Source: Glebionis coronaria (lineage: Eukaryota; Streptophyta; Magnoliopsida; Asterales; Asteraceae). Taken from it: a stretch of 64,000 bases of DNA. Positions 8,999 through 19,383 of the stretch are shown one piece after another. Below the pieces are notes generated by a model. That model was not told the DNA's origin and made no database searches. It saw nothing but the letters and a program-made list of their open reading frames with translations. How positions within the stretch are numbered: position 1 is the stretch's first letter; each line of letters begins with the position of its first letter. The position numbers were made by a program, and so were the translations under genes. The stretch is from contig CM046878.1 of the NCBI GenBank assembly GCA_025667525.1, positions 519,072,274-519,136,273 on the forward strand, written 5' to 3'.

Positions 8999-11465
8999 AC
9001 CATTTTACAAAATCTTAAACCTAGCATCTATGCTTGAGTCTTCGATCTTGTTCTTGTGAATATGCTTGAAGTGATCTTTGACTTTAGTTCTTGAGCATGT
9101 TTCCTTGCCTTGACCTTGTGCATTCATCACTTGTGAAATTTGCCTAGTTGTGACTTCATGTTCCACATACTTATACCTTTAAATTCTTGAAAGCTTCAGA
9201 GTTTGATACAGCGGAAGACTTGACCTTCAGACTTTCTTGAATTTGTTGAAGTACTAATTGTATGTAGTATAAGCATGTGGTAACGACTTCTTCTGGATTG
9301 TACACCGCAATGCCACCTTTTTGTTACACTGCATAAGACAGTTAGCAACAAAACATATACACGGATGAAATGGCCTTGAACATTTCATTCTAATTTGGTA
9401 GCATTTTACCTCCGGCCGGTGAAGACCGTTGGACGATATTAAATATCGTACTTGTGGCAGGTAGTTTCAATTAAGAACCTCCTTGACAAGATTTCGCGGG
9501 TAAACCCGTTCTCTTTACTCGACCGTCCAAAGCTGACTGCGAACGTAAAGAGTGAATCATTTGGATAATATTATCCGCATGATTTGAAGCCGTCAATTCA
9601 TGTTCCTGGAACAAGTGAAATTCAATTAAGAACCGCACCATCGTTGCTTTCCAGTTGTCACTAGCTTGATTCATATAGAATCTTGCAAGTTACCTACCAA
9701 GTGCTGTTTGATGTTAACACTAGAAGGATTTCCACTCGTCACTGTGATCAATAAAGAGTCACTCTGAGTGTTCTGGCAAGATCATATGATAATGCGTAGA
9801 GGCCTGGAACGTGTTTAAATTCATTTAAGAATTAAACCACTGTTGCTTTCCAGTTATCACAAGTTTGATTCATAAAGAATCGCACAAGTCACCTACCATG
9901 AGCTTTTTGATATTCGCTCAAGAAGGATTTCCATCTTCATTGTAAATACTTTCGTATTACTCAGATGTTCAGGCAAGATCATGAAGATTTTGCGTAGGAC
10001 TCTTAAGAACTTTCTTACTTTTCACAGTGTGTGAAGAAGCAAGGAATAATGAAAGTGTGTCCTAATGAGATATTTGATGATCTCAAATGGCTCTAGACTC
10101 GATCGTGCATTTTGGATTTTTAGTGATCGGAGGCTGGAGAGGAGTGCCACCTTTTCAATACCAATTTATTCGGAGTGAATAAACCAGTAGATAATGTGTT
10201 GATCTCCGTGTGATTAAAACAAATACCTTTTGAGAGATATTTGAGTTAGCTGGGAAGGGTTGTGCATTGCATCACTGGGTCCATGATGTCTTTCTTCAAT
10301 ACCGAGAATCATTAGCAAAAATGATCTCAATAGCATATGAATTGACCCGGTTTCTGCCTAAGGTTGTAAGGAGGGCTTCTTTCTTTACACCCTTTATCTT
10401 TACAATTCTTTTTCATTCTTCAACCCCTTCAATGCTTACCAATACGTCATAACTAGCACCTTGTTGTGATTGTTCCAGTGCTAACTTAAGTACTTGGTCG
10501 GCATTCAGCTACGTTCACAATCTTTCTCCATCTTTCCTAAAGACTACTATTTCTAGCTATGGAATGTCCTTGGGAAGATTCCTCCGGTTCTAGAGAAATC
10601 ATTGGACTTTAACCTATCCTACCATCCTTATGTCACCACAATCGTCACCGTCGTGAATAGAGATGTTTTGGGTAAGTATAAATCATCATGAAATCCATTC
10701 TGAAGTGCAAATCCATTTTGCTCCCCCTTAACATATGCTACGATATTCGAAAACATTTCGCACATGTCGGGATGAGCTAACACGTTAAGTCAAACCATTT
10801 GTGATTGATCATATCCCATATTAAATCACATTTTCTCCCCCATATTAAAAATATTAACCCAATCGATGTTTTTAATATCAATTGATTTAATAGTATTTTA
10901 AGAAAATTTGGGAAGAAAAATGCAAATCCAATTATCTTCATGATTTGAACAAGCTCCCCCTCAAATTAATGAGGGTGTACTTGAAACGTAAATTAAATAC
11001 CTTTTAAACACAAGTGTAAGGTATTTATTACGTGCAAAGATCAGATATAATAATGAATTCACAAGATTAGCAATGTACGAGGTTGGACCTGAATAATGGA
11101 GAACAGCATATGAAAGAAGCACATGGTTCTTGTTCACGAATGTTGGTCGCCTCGTCACGTCCCCGAGAAAATTAATTCTCGTTGTTGAGTCAAAGCTTTC
11201 CGGTGAAATGCTTGACTTGATTATGAAAAGCGGGTTGCTATCTGAAATAATAGCAAACCATTTTGAGCATGTTTTAAATGTTTTAAACTTCTGCTCGAAC
11301 TTTATTTACAACCCCGTGTCATTATTGAATGACATTTCTAGGTTCGTAAATATTATCGATTCCAGAAGACATGCTCTTTTTATCAAAACATTTTTGAACA
11401 CACAATTTTGAAAGATTTAGAAAAATCTTTGAAAAATTCTTGAAAAATTGTGTTCAAAGTTTTGA
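8999..11465 (-). other. Shared 3' untranslated region of Copia element 2
   Basis: No gene is supported. The stretch aligns by eye with 4479-6900 of element 1 and 48551-50700 of element 3. It contains GCCGGTGAAGACCG and ACGATATTAAATATCGT hairpins near 9410-9450, a CTCTTTAC...GTAAAGAG pairing (9510-9552), two tandem units with hairpins AGTG/CACT (9700-9721) and TGAGC/GCTCA (9899-9920), purine tracts near 10720, 10834 and 10953, and the hairpins GGTTGCTAT/ATAGCAAACC (11229-11258) and TGTCATT/AATGACA (11317-11334). A short open frame on the + strand (10267-10452) recurs in element 3 only because the DNA is conserved. Confidence 0.8.
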
Positions 11466-12190
11466 AAACCAATTACTTGAGCTTAAGATTTGGAATATCT
11501 TAGGAACGAGCTCAAGTCCGAGAAGTTGTAAACTTCTCGTTGTTAAGGATAAGTTTATCATTGGCGATAAACTTTCCTTTTATCTGAAGAACGAGTCCTA
11601 AGCTGACATTTACTTAGAAGTCGTGTTCATGAGCTTGAAAACTTTGACTGTTTTAACGGAAAGCTCATGACCGAGAAAGGTGAATTTCTCGTTACGAGGA
11701 AAAGTTCTCTTATTTAAAAGATACACTTTCCTTTCTGAGCTTAAAACTTCGAATGTTTTAATACAAGCTCATGACCGAGAAAACTGAATTTCTCGTTATG
11801 AGGATAAGTTTATCATTAATGATAAACTTTCCTTTATTTGAAGTACGAGTTACAGTCTGACATTTAACTGTAAGTCATATACACGAGCTTAAAACCTTTG
11901 AATGGTTTTAATGTAAGCTCGTGTCCGAGAAAATTTACTTTCTCGTTGTAAGGATAAGTTTATCATCGGCGATAAACTTTCCTTTATTTGAAGCACGGGT
12001 TACCATCTGATATTTAATGATAAACCATAATGCATGAGCTTAAAAAACTTGGAATGTTTTTGATATAAGCTCATGCCCGAGAAAAATGAATTTCTCGTTT
12101 TTAGGATAAGTTTATCATCGGCGATAAACTTTCCTTTCTTTGATGAGCGAGTTACAGTCTGTTATGTGACTGTAAGTCCTTGATTGCAGC
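11466..12190 (-). repeat. Five tandem stem-loop units after the element 2 ORF
   Basis: About five imperfect units of roughly 105-165 bp lie directly after the stop of the open frame. Each is built from up to four hairpins: GAGCTT/AAGCTC, CGAGAAA/TTTCTCG, AAGTTTATC/GATAAACTT, and a TTACAGT-CTGA-ACTGTAA type. The outer ends of the first hairpin change together: CTTGAGCT/AGCTCAAG (11476-11516), CATGAGCTT/AAGCTCATG (11628-11669), ACACGAGCTT/AAGCTCGTGT (11881-11924) and GCATGAGCTTA/TAAGCTCATGC (12032-12076). Element 1 keeps one or two units and element 3 about one. Confidence 0.9.
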
Positions 12191-13642
12191 TTAACCATGA
12201 ATCCCCTGAGACATTTGTTTCTCTGATATCTGCTTCTTCAGCAACCAAACTCTAAGAGTGTCCTTAGTTGAACGGGATACAACGATTGGACCGCTTCGTT
12301 CTTTTGGAACATCAACTTTGGTACCTGCATTCTCATTAGAAGTTTGTATACTTTTGCATGGGTTAGAGATATCTATTTTTGAAGCACGTGGGGGTTCACA
12401 GTTGGCTTTACTTGTGTCAGAGGTGGCCTGAGGGGATGATTCACTTGTCTTAGTTGACAAACGTTTCCTTTTATAGAAAATCTTAAGTTCAGGCTTAAGT
12501 GATGTATCATCCTTTGCAATTTTCTCCCTAGTAGTCTTCGTAGAATCAGAGACTATCCTAGTTAAAGGGCACTCGTTTCCTACAAGAGTAAAAGTTCTAC
12601 CAGTGGGGCGCCACATTTTACCAATGGGTTTGATTTTAGCGACCCACTGGGATTTAAGTCTAGCACGGGAGTTCACCTCATCAAGTAATTTCTTGACACA
12701 AGCATCATGATTTGCCGTAAAGACACATTTTCTACATGTTTTACAAGTAGCATATTTCATGTCTGAATAATTCCTAGATGATTGATCGATGCTCCTAGAA
12801 GATGGCATGCTACGGTTAGCAGTGTTGGGTAATCTAGAAGGCATCTGACTAGGTTTGAAATTGCTATCTCTTACATGTGTCTTTTGCTTAGCTTCCCTAA
12901 AACCAGGTTTATGGCAAACGTCATTTGAACTAGTTCTAGACGTGGTCTTGGTATTTTTAGGGAAACTAGAGGCAATCATATGATTTGGTCTTGCTAAAGC
13001 TGGAGTGATCACATAGGGCCTAGTTGCTGGAGTGACTGGTCTAGAAAGATGAACCAAATCAACTTGGGAGGCAAACCGCGGTCTCGAGGATTGTGGTCGC
13101 TCGGATCTAAATGCAGTAGGTTGTCTGACAATCGGTTGTCTGACGAACTGATTTGTAGGCGGTTTCCCCAAGATTGATGGTTTTTCAAGCTTAGTATCCA
13201 CACTAGGTCCTCTAGTTTTCCTTAACTCGTTTTTCAACGCAGCTATAGCAAAAACCTTTTCCTGAACTTGAGCTTTTAAGGTCTCATTCTCTTTGAGCAA
13301 TTCATCTTGGGATGCCAACTTAGATTCAAGCAACTTAATTTGTTTCAAAAGATTATCCTTTTCAGCTTTAGAATCTAAAACTATTTGATCCAATTTTCGT
13401 TCAAGAACAACGTTTGACTTTTCAAGTTTTTCAAAATATGTTTCATATTTCTCCGTTTTCTTTGAAAATTCAATTTTGGCATCCTCAAGCTCTTTGGATT
13501 GCTGAGCGAAAATGGTTGCAAGCTCTTCAGACCTAGACACAGAATTGGTTAATGAAGCAGTCGTAAAACTATTAGCAGGATTGTTAATTAGCGCATTCAT
13601 TTCAGACAACATATGAAGAATATTATCTGTACCTGACATGCT
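12191..13642 (-). CDS. Gag-extension-like protein of non-autonomous Copia element 2
   Basis: An intact frame of 483 codons starting at the ATG at 13640-13642 (MSGTDNILHMLSEM); the frame is open a little further upstream but offers only a TTG there. The first part is a coiled coil rich in Lys and Glu (about residues 40-145), the middle is basic and Pro/Ser-rich, and residues near 300-320 hold a CKTCRKC...HDAC cluster that may bind zinc. The segment MWRPTGRTFTLVGNECPLTR is the signature of the long gag extension found in elements 1 and 3. No CCHC knuckle, protease, integrase or reverse transcriptase is present. A role in particle assembly or RNA binding is likely by position but unproven. Confidence 0.85.
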   Translation of the reverse strand, partial: SMSGTDNILHMLSEMNALINNPANSFTTASLTNSVSRSEELATIFAQQSKELEDAKIEFSKKTEKYETYFEKLEKSNVVLERKLDQIVLDSKAEKDNLLKQIKLLESKLASQDELLKENETLKAQVQEKVFAIAALKNELRKTRGPSVDTKLEKPSILGKPPTNQFVRQPIVRQPTAFRSERPQSSRPRFASQVDLVHLSRPVTPATRPYVITPALARPNHMIASSFPKNTKTTSRTSSNDVCHKPGFREAKQKTHVRDSNFKPSQMPSRLPNTANRSMPSSRSIDQSSRNYSDMKYATCKTCRKCVFTANHDACVKKLLDEVNSRARLKSQWVAKIKPIGKMWRPTGRTFTLVGNECPLTRIVSDSTKTTREKIAKDDTSLKPELKIFYKRKRLSTKTSESSPQATSDTSKANCEPPRASKIDISNPCKSIQTSNENAGTKVDVPKERSGPIVVSRSTKDTLRVWLLKKQISEKQMSQGIHG

Positions 13643-13721
13643 ACTTGGTTCCCGTTTTCCTCCTGATTCTTTTCTCTTGTGGCTGCTTCTTGTATCGTCT
13701 TGCAATATATGCAATTTTCCC

Positions 13722-13764
13722 TCTTAAAAACAGCCTATTCGGAAAAAAAAACAGCCTATTCGGG

Positions 13765-13807
<43 letters not shown>

Positions 13808-14583
13808 AGCCTATTCGGAAAAATAGCCTATTCGGAAAAACAGCCTATTCGGAAAAACAGCCTATTCGGAATATTCAGCCTATTCGGAAAAACAGCCTAT
13901 TCGGAAAAACAGCCTATTCGGAAAAAACAGCCTATTCGGAAAAACAGCCTATTCGGAATATTCAGCATATTCGGAAAAAACAGCCTATTCGGAAAAAAAA
14001 CAGCCTATTCGGAAAAACAGCCTATTCGGAATATTCAGCCTATTCTGAAAAATACCCTTATTCGGAATAAACTCTATGCAGAATAACCCTTATGCGGAAA
14101 AACCCCTATTCGGAATGTTTTCTTCAATTCGGAATATATTGGCAATTTGGCTTATTCGGAAAAACTGTTGTCTATTCGGAATGATGGCAATTCGGAATAT
14201 TTCCTAATTTTGGCTATTCGGAAAATTGGTGTCTATTCGGAAAAATTAGCTATTCGGAAAACTTGGCTATTCGGAAAAATTGGTGTCTATTCGGAAAGAT
14301 TGGCTATTCGGAAAAGTTGTTTCTATTCGGAAAAGTTGGTTATTCGGAAAGTTTTTTGCTATTCGGAAAAAATCTTCTATTCGGAAAGATGTGGCTATTC
14401 GGAAAGTTTCTTCTAAACAGAAAGTCTATTCGGAAAAAAAACCCTCTATTCGGAATACTATCCTATTCGGAACTTCTATTCGGAATAAACCTTCTATTCG
14501 GAAAATCTTCCTATTCGGAACTTCTACTCGGAATAAACTGTCTATTCGGAAAAACCCTCCTATTCGGAAAATTCTATTCGGAA
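13722..14583. repeat. Leader array of TTCGG units, Copia element 2
   Basis: I counted 41 copies of TTCGG here, mostly within CTATTCGGAAAA; on the sense (minus) strand the core reads TTCCGAATAG. The right half varies more (CTATTCGGAAAATTGG-like, 20-25 bp), while the left half is a regular 16-18 bp CAGCCTATTCGGAAAAA repeat containing a 42-base A run at 13765-13806. The array fills most of the space between primer site and open frame. Long open frames across it are by-products of the repeat. Confidence 0.95.
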
Positions 14584-14985
14584 TAAACTGGTGAAATATT
14601 TCCGAGACTAAAAAAGAAGCTTTTTACCCCGATTTTTGATCCAAAACCACAAAAAGTTTTATGATTTTTACCAAAATAAGCTAAACCCAATCCTTATCAA
14701 TCAATCCCAATAACAAAAACACCAAAAATAACAAGATTCAAGATAGATTTTTCCTAAAGATCACTAATAGATTCAAAAACTAAAAAATAACACAATCCAA
14801 AAATAACTTTATAAAATTGAAAAAACTTTATAAAATTGATAAACTTGATAAATAACTTTATAAAATGGATAGATAAAAAGATGATAAAAAAAAAATAGAC
14901 AATAAGAAAAGAAAAGATTTTTACCACCAAATCAAAAGATAAAAAGATATGCAAATCCTAAGATTTAACCATGGCTCTGATACCA
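14584..14985 (-). other. Proximal leader and primer site of Copia element 2
   Basis: The 390 bases from 14584 are A-rich on the + strand, with no gene or clear motif. The methionine primer site is at 14971-14985, reading TGGTATCAGAGCCAT on the minus strand, separated from the 5' LTR by two bases. Confidence 0.85.
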
Positions 14986-14987
14986 AT

Positions 14988-15311
14988 TGAAGGCCTACGT
15001 AATCTAAGGATTTGTTAAATGATGGATTAGATCTATTGATTAATGGTGGAAATGGGGAAGGAGGAAGATTAGGTGTAGAGAGAGAAAGGAGAGGGAAGGA
15101 AAGTAGAGAGAGAAAGTAATTAGATAAAATGATTAAGTGTGTAAGAATGAATGACCAACCCCCTCCTAACATGCTAGGAGGGGTATATATATAGCCCACC
15201 CTACATGTGGGCTATATGGACTATATACTTACAAAGTGGATCACGAGCCCATTACATAATTATCGTTGGAGCGACCGATCCTTCACAAATACGTAAAACG
15301 TATTTCCAACA
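14988..15311 (-). repeat. Copia element 2 5' LTR
   Basis: Identical by eye to 8538-8861 over 324 bp, including the promoter palindrome (15160-15183). It drives transcription leftwards. The target duplication TAATG follows at 15312-15316. Confidence 0.95.
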
Positions 15312-17288
15312 TAATGCTTCTTTGATGTTTTTCGGTTCAGCTGAACTCACGGCGAGTGCGAACATACAAACATCGGCATCGGTGTTAAGCTGTCGTCTTG
15401 TGCGAACGGGCTGTGAAGGGTTTCCAATGACATGAACCAAAGGATGATCTCGGGTCCAATGATGTGTTGAAGGATGTCGTTGATAGAAAGTATGCATATT
15501 TGACGGATCAACATGGCGAGTAGAAGACTCTCTAGTTTCGTGTACCGGTGTACCGAATGGGTTGATAAATTCGTCTTCGTCAGATAATGCATTGTCTGCT
15601 TGATTTGTGTTCTCTGGAGCAATGACAGTAGTTGTGGATGTTGTAGGATCGATTGTTGAAGTGATATTCTGAGGAGGTAAATCTGCAGTAACCCGTGTTG
15701 AAGTAGATGAAGTTGTATCCTTTTGTTGACGATGATCGGTATCATCATTCATATCATGAGTGACAGCGGAAGACTTCGATACAACTTGTTTCTCCCCCAT
15801 GAAATATTCATCATACATTGGTCCATATAACATTTCCAACTCTTCAATGGTCGTGTCGACTGTCATATCAGCTCTAGGAACATTCTCTGGAACCAGCGTT
15901 GAACTTGACGGTTCATTGCTGTGGTCTTGAGTTCCGAGTTCCGTGCGGTTGTGAAAGGAAGTCGTTTGTCGTTGTGGGTCGGGACTTAAACTGTTTTGTT
16001 CAAGTGCCATTTCTTGCAATTCATCAAATCATATGTGAATAGTCTCGACTATCAATTTTGTTCTCTTGTTGTACACTCTATATCCCTTAGACTGAGTTGC
16101 ATATCCCACAAGAATACATGCATCACCTTTCTCTTTCATCTTATCCAGATTTTCACCATCTCGAATGATGTAACAAGGACATCCAAAAACATGAAGGTGT
16201 TTGAGTGAAGGTTTTCGATCATGAATTATGTGATATGGTGTCTTTTCGTGTCTTGGGATAATTAAGGATCGGTTTTGTGTGTAGCATGCGGTTGACACGG
16301 CTTCGGCCCAAAAATATAGTGGAAGTTTTGAAGCGGATAATAATGTTCGAGCAGCTTCAACCAAAGTACGGTTTCGTCTTTCAACAACGCCGTTTTGTTC
16401 GGGTGTTCGAGCAATAGATGTTTCATGTTCAATCCCTTCGGCTTCAAAATACTTTCTCAGATTTGAATTTAAAAATTCTGTACCTCTCTCAGTACGAACC
16501 ACTTTAACTTGAGCCTGAAGACCACGTTGTATCAATTTAAGGAAGCTGATGAGAACTTCAGGTGTTTCATCCTTGGACCTCAAGAAGTGAGTCCATGTGT
16601 ACCTTGAGTAATCATCGACAATTACCAGAATATATTTCTTTCCATTGATACTCTGAACATGCATGGGACCACACAGATCCATGTGAAGAAGATCTAACCG
16701 TCCTTTTGAGCTTGGCGTGGTCTTTGTTTTGAAGCTACTTCGTTTAGCTTTACAAAGTTCACAAGGAGAACAAAGATGATCTTTGATGAATTTCAAGCTT
16801 GGAAGGCCTCTCACAATATCTTTCTTGGAAAGCAAGTTAATGGTATCAAAGTTGAGATGAGAAAGACGTTGATGCCATAACCATGCCTGAGTCGTTGAAG
16901 CTTTAGCCATGAAGAAAATTGGAGTTGATGAAGTTGTGTCTTGAAGTGAAATTGTGTAAAGATCAGTACCCCGTGTACCGGTAAGTAAGTCATTTCCATC
17001 ATAATCACGAACAAAACATGTCTTCTTTCTGAAAGCAACTTCCAAATCCGCATCACAGAATTGACCAACCGAGAAAAGATTGTGATTGAGCCCTTCGACG
17101 TAGTATACCCTTTTAATCGTGATATTCCCCTTAACCAAATCTCCATATCCTAGGATCGGTGCAAATTGATCATTTCCGAATCGGACCGTACCTAGGAACT
17201 TCTCCACGAAGTTAATTAGAAGCTTGAGATTCCCCGTCATGTGCTTCGTGCATCCGGAGTCCATTATGAAGAGAATTATTTGTATCAC
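15312..17288 (-). pseudogene. Copia element 1 pol, protease and integrase part
   Basis: The upstream half of Pol: protease, then integrase. It opens at the AG/GTG boundary at 17288 with the protease active-site motif MDSGCTKHMTGN, followed by an integrase with its zinc part ([25 protein letters not shown]) and core ([22 protein letters not shown]). The second catalytic Asp is lost: the motif reads RTERGTEF where element 3 has RTDNGTEF, so the integrase should be inactive. A TGA at 16029-16031 interrupts the frame just after the integrase; the frame resumes as FDELQEMALEQ and runs through a variable linker until element 2 cuts it at 15316. Confidence 0.92.
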
Positions 17289-19383
17289 CTGCAGAAGAGT
17301 TAGAACACGATGGAGCATTTGCTAAATTGGATACCACAGGAGTTGTGATAGTAGAATCATTAGTGTCCTTATCAACATTTAAAGGCAAACTAACACTCGT
17401 TTTCACATTTTCTGTCCTAACTTTAGGCATCCATTTATATCCGGGAGGACATTGATTAGCAAACCACCATTTCCAAGACTTACTGGCAGACTCATATAAT
17501 TCCTTAATTTTGCTTCTAGGATTCTTAGTGGTGGAGTCTGATGCATTACTTTTCTTAGTGGGGGTTGCACCAGAATGGTTCACTTTGCGTTTGGGTTTAC
17601 TAGCTCTAATAGGCATTGCAACTTGCTTCTTAGTTCTAGTATCTACGCCTTTGACTTTATTTATAGCACACATAGAATGATTAGCATTAGCACACTTTCC
17701 ACATTTGACACAAACAAATTTCACATTCATAGCATTCAAATCATTCACAGCATCCAAATCGTCATTACATGCAATTACAGACTTTTTATTCTTAAAAACG
17801 TTCAAATTCCTAGGGTGTTCTTCTACTTCTTGCATCTCCCCTTGATTCTTGTGTTTCCAGACCTTATCATTCACTTGAGTGCGCTTAAGCTGAGGCCGAC
17901 TAACACTAGTAGTGGAGACTATTCCTGTAGTAGAAGACACACGAATATTAGTGTTTCTAGAAGTCTGAGGCGAGTGAGTATCTATGTTTGTGGGCTTCGT
18001 GGACATTCTATACATCCCTGGTTTAATCACATTATTGTGCTTAACGCTTGGTGCTATAGGATTCCTTATGGGTTGAGCTTGTGGTAACCTTTCCTTTCCA
18101 TCCATCTTGGGGGCAAACACAGGTTTTGCAAACGAGGAATTAGATAAAGCAGATGGTTTTCCCAAGATAGAGGATCTATTCTCTTTAGAGGCATTGGGTT
18201 GTCTAACAACATTTTTCTTAATGTTAGGTTCCACAATTTTCCCACCCATTTTAGCAATGAGTTTCTGCAACTCTGCTATCGCTCTGTCCCTGTCTTGTAA
18301 TTGAGCTTTCAACCCTTTAATTTCCAAATTCTGTTCATTCATTTCTCGAAATGTTTGGGAAAGTTTTTCTTGCAATTTATTATCATGTGGAAAACGACCA
18401 ACATCTTTTTGCAAAGCAAGTTCAAGTGAATGACAATGTTTTTGAAGGAAATCAGTTTTGTGTTGAAGTAACTCAAAAGCCTTTTTGTCAACATTTTCTT
18501 TACGTTTCGAAAGCTCAATTTCAAGACGTTCACATTCTTTGATCTTATCAAGATATTGGCATGCAACTTCAGAATATTCATCAATATCAGCACAAGATGT
18601 AAAATAAGCACACATAACATCTTTAGAAACGCATTCTTGCAAGAGTAAATCATATTCATCTAAGAAATCAGACTTCTCCATTTGAAGATCATCAATGTGT
18701 TTCTCAATAGATTCAACATATTTTAAATCATCAAACATTTCAGTCCGAATGAACTCCTCAAGTTGAAGAACAATTTCTTTAATCAACGCCGTGTTTGGAA
18801 TTAGGAGTTCTTTGACAAGCAAGGTAATATCGTGAGGAATCGGACGTGTCCACTCAGCATTTTCACGTTTTGCCCAGTCTCTTTCAACAATAGATTTGAC
18901 ATTATCTATGTGATGTTTAAGAATACCTAATGTTTTCCTACTCTTGCTTTTAGATTCATCTAGAGGGAGGTAGTTTATGTATTTGTAAACATTAGATTTC
19001 TTAGGGGCAAATGCTTTCTTCCATTGAATTCTCTTTTGTTTGCATTCAAGGAACACTTCCTCACGAGTTTTCTGAGTTTGTTTATTGAAAAGGCCATAAA
19101 GACTATTCTCATAAGCATAATTATATGGTTTCACAAACTCCTTATTAACAAGTGGTTGACTGTCATCGTCCCAAATGGCAGTCTCTTCACTATTGGCACT
19201 AACAGGCATGCAATCAAGATCTGTCCTTTCAGTCTCATCAAGATAGAGACACGGGTTCGCAGCTTGAGCTTTGGCAAGGTACTCAGGACTTGCAAAGCTA
19301 GCTTGACCCTTAAACATCGATGGAGGTGCTAGCATTCTTACGGATTGAATAGAATCATGCGTTTTATAAACAACGTTCTTCAA
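17212..19383 (-). pseudogene. Copia element 1 gag extension (coiled coil, Cys cluster)
   Basis: A frame of 723 codons, the long region between gag and protease typical of this Copia family. It opens with MLAPPSMFKGQASFASPEYL, continues through several coiled coils (about residues 170-390), a basic Ser/Pro-rich part, and a CVKCGKCANANHSMC cluster near residue 585 that parallels the Cys cluster of element 2. It ends with WKWWFANQCPPGYKWMP. The last 25 codons (17212-17288) overlap the start of pol in another frame. Its upstream end joins the gag frame by a frame change near 19410 at an A-run, probably an indel. No function has been shown; a structural particle role is inferred. Confidence 0.8.
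17286..17303 (-). promoter_or_regulatory. Possible 3' splice site at the gag/pol boundary, element 1
   Basis: On the minus strand the sequence is TTCTAACTCTTCTGCAG/GTG, with the boundary between 17289 and 17288. It has the look of a plant acceptor: a CTAAC branch-like word, pyrimidines and CAG. The pol frame starts in phase exactly at the boundary, while the gag frame arrives in another phase. Element 3 shows the same arrangement at 60104/60103. Splicing is inferred. Confidence 0.45.

Larger units (their letters stand above)
8538..15311 (-). mobile_element. Copia element 2, non-autonomous LTR retrotransposon
   Basis: A complete 6774-bp element with TG...CA LTRs of 324 bp that are identical by eye, and a perfect target duplication TAATG (8533-8537 and 15312-15316) within element 1's pol. 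Right to left: 5' LTR, methionine primer site, leader with a 41-copy TTCGG array and an A42 run, one open frame (13642-12191), a five-fold stem-loop repeat, a shared 3' untranslated region, polypurine tract, 3' LTR. It has no protease, integrase, reverse transcriptase or RNase H, so it must use proteins from a relative. It is the youngest insertion here by LTR identity. Confidence 0.95.

Noticed and set aside
10267..10452. Plus-strand frame MHHWVHDVFLQYRESLAK, also at 49883-50209
   Set aside because: Conserved because the 3' untranslated DNA of elements 2 and 3 is nearly identical there; it is antisense to the element and lengths differ.
4479..12190. Hammerhead ribozyme or retrozyme in the hairpin-rich 3' regions
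   Set aside because: I found no CTGATGA core with matching GAAA and helices; the hairpins are simple.
13722..14583. CRISPR-like regular repeat array
   Set aside because: Units are short, contiguous and degenerate, without unique spacers, and lie in a plant retrotransposon leader.
13645..14594. Several overlapping plus-strand open frames with SLFGK/AYSEK/PIRK repeats
   Set aside because: They are translations of the TTCGG array in three frames, with no stop only because the unit lacks one; they are on the strand opposite to the element.
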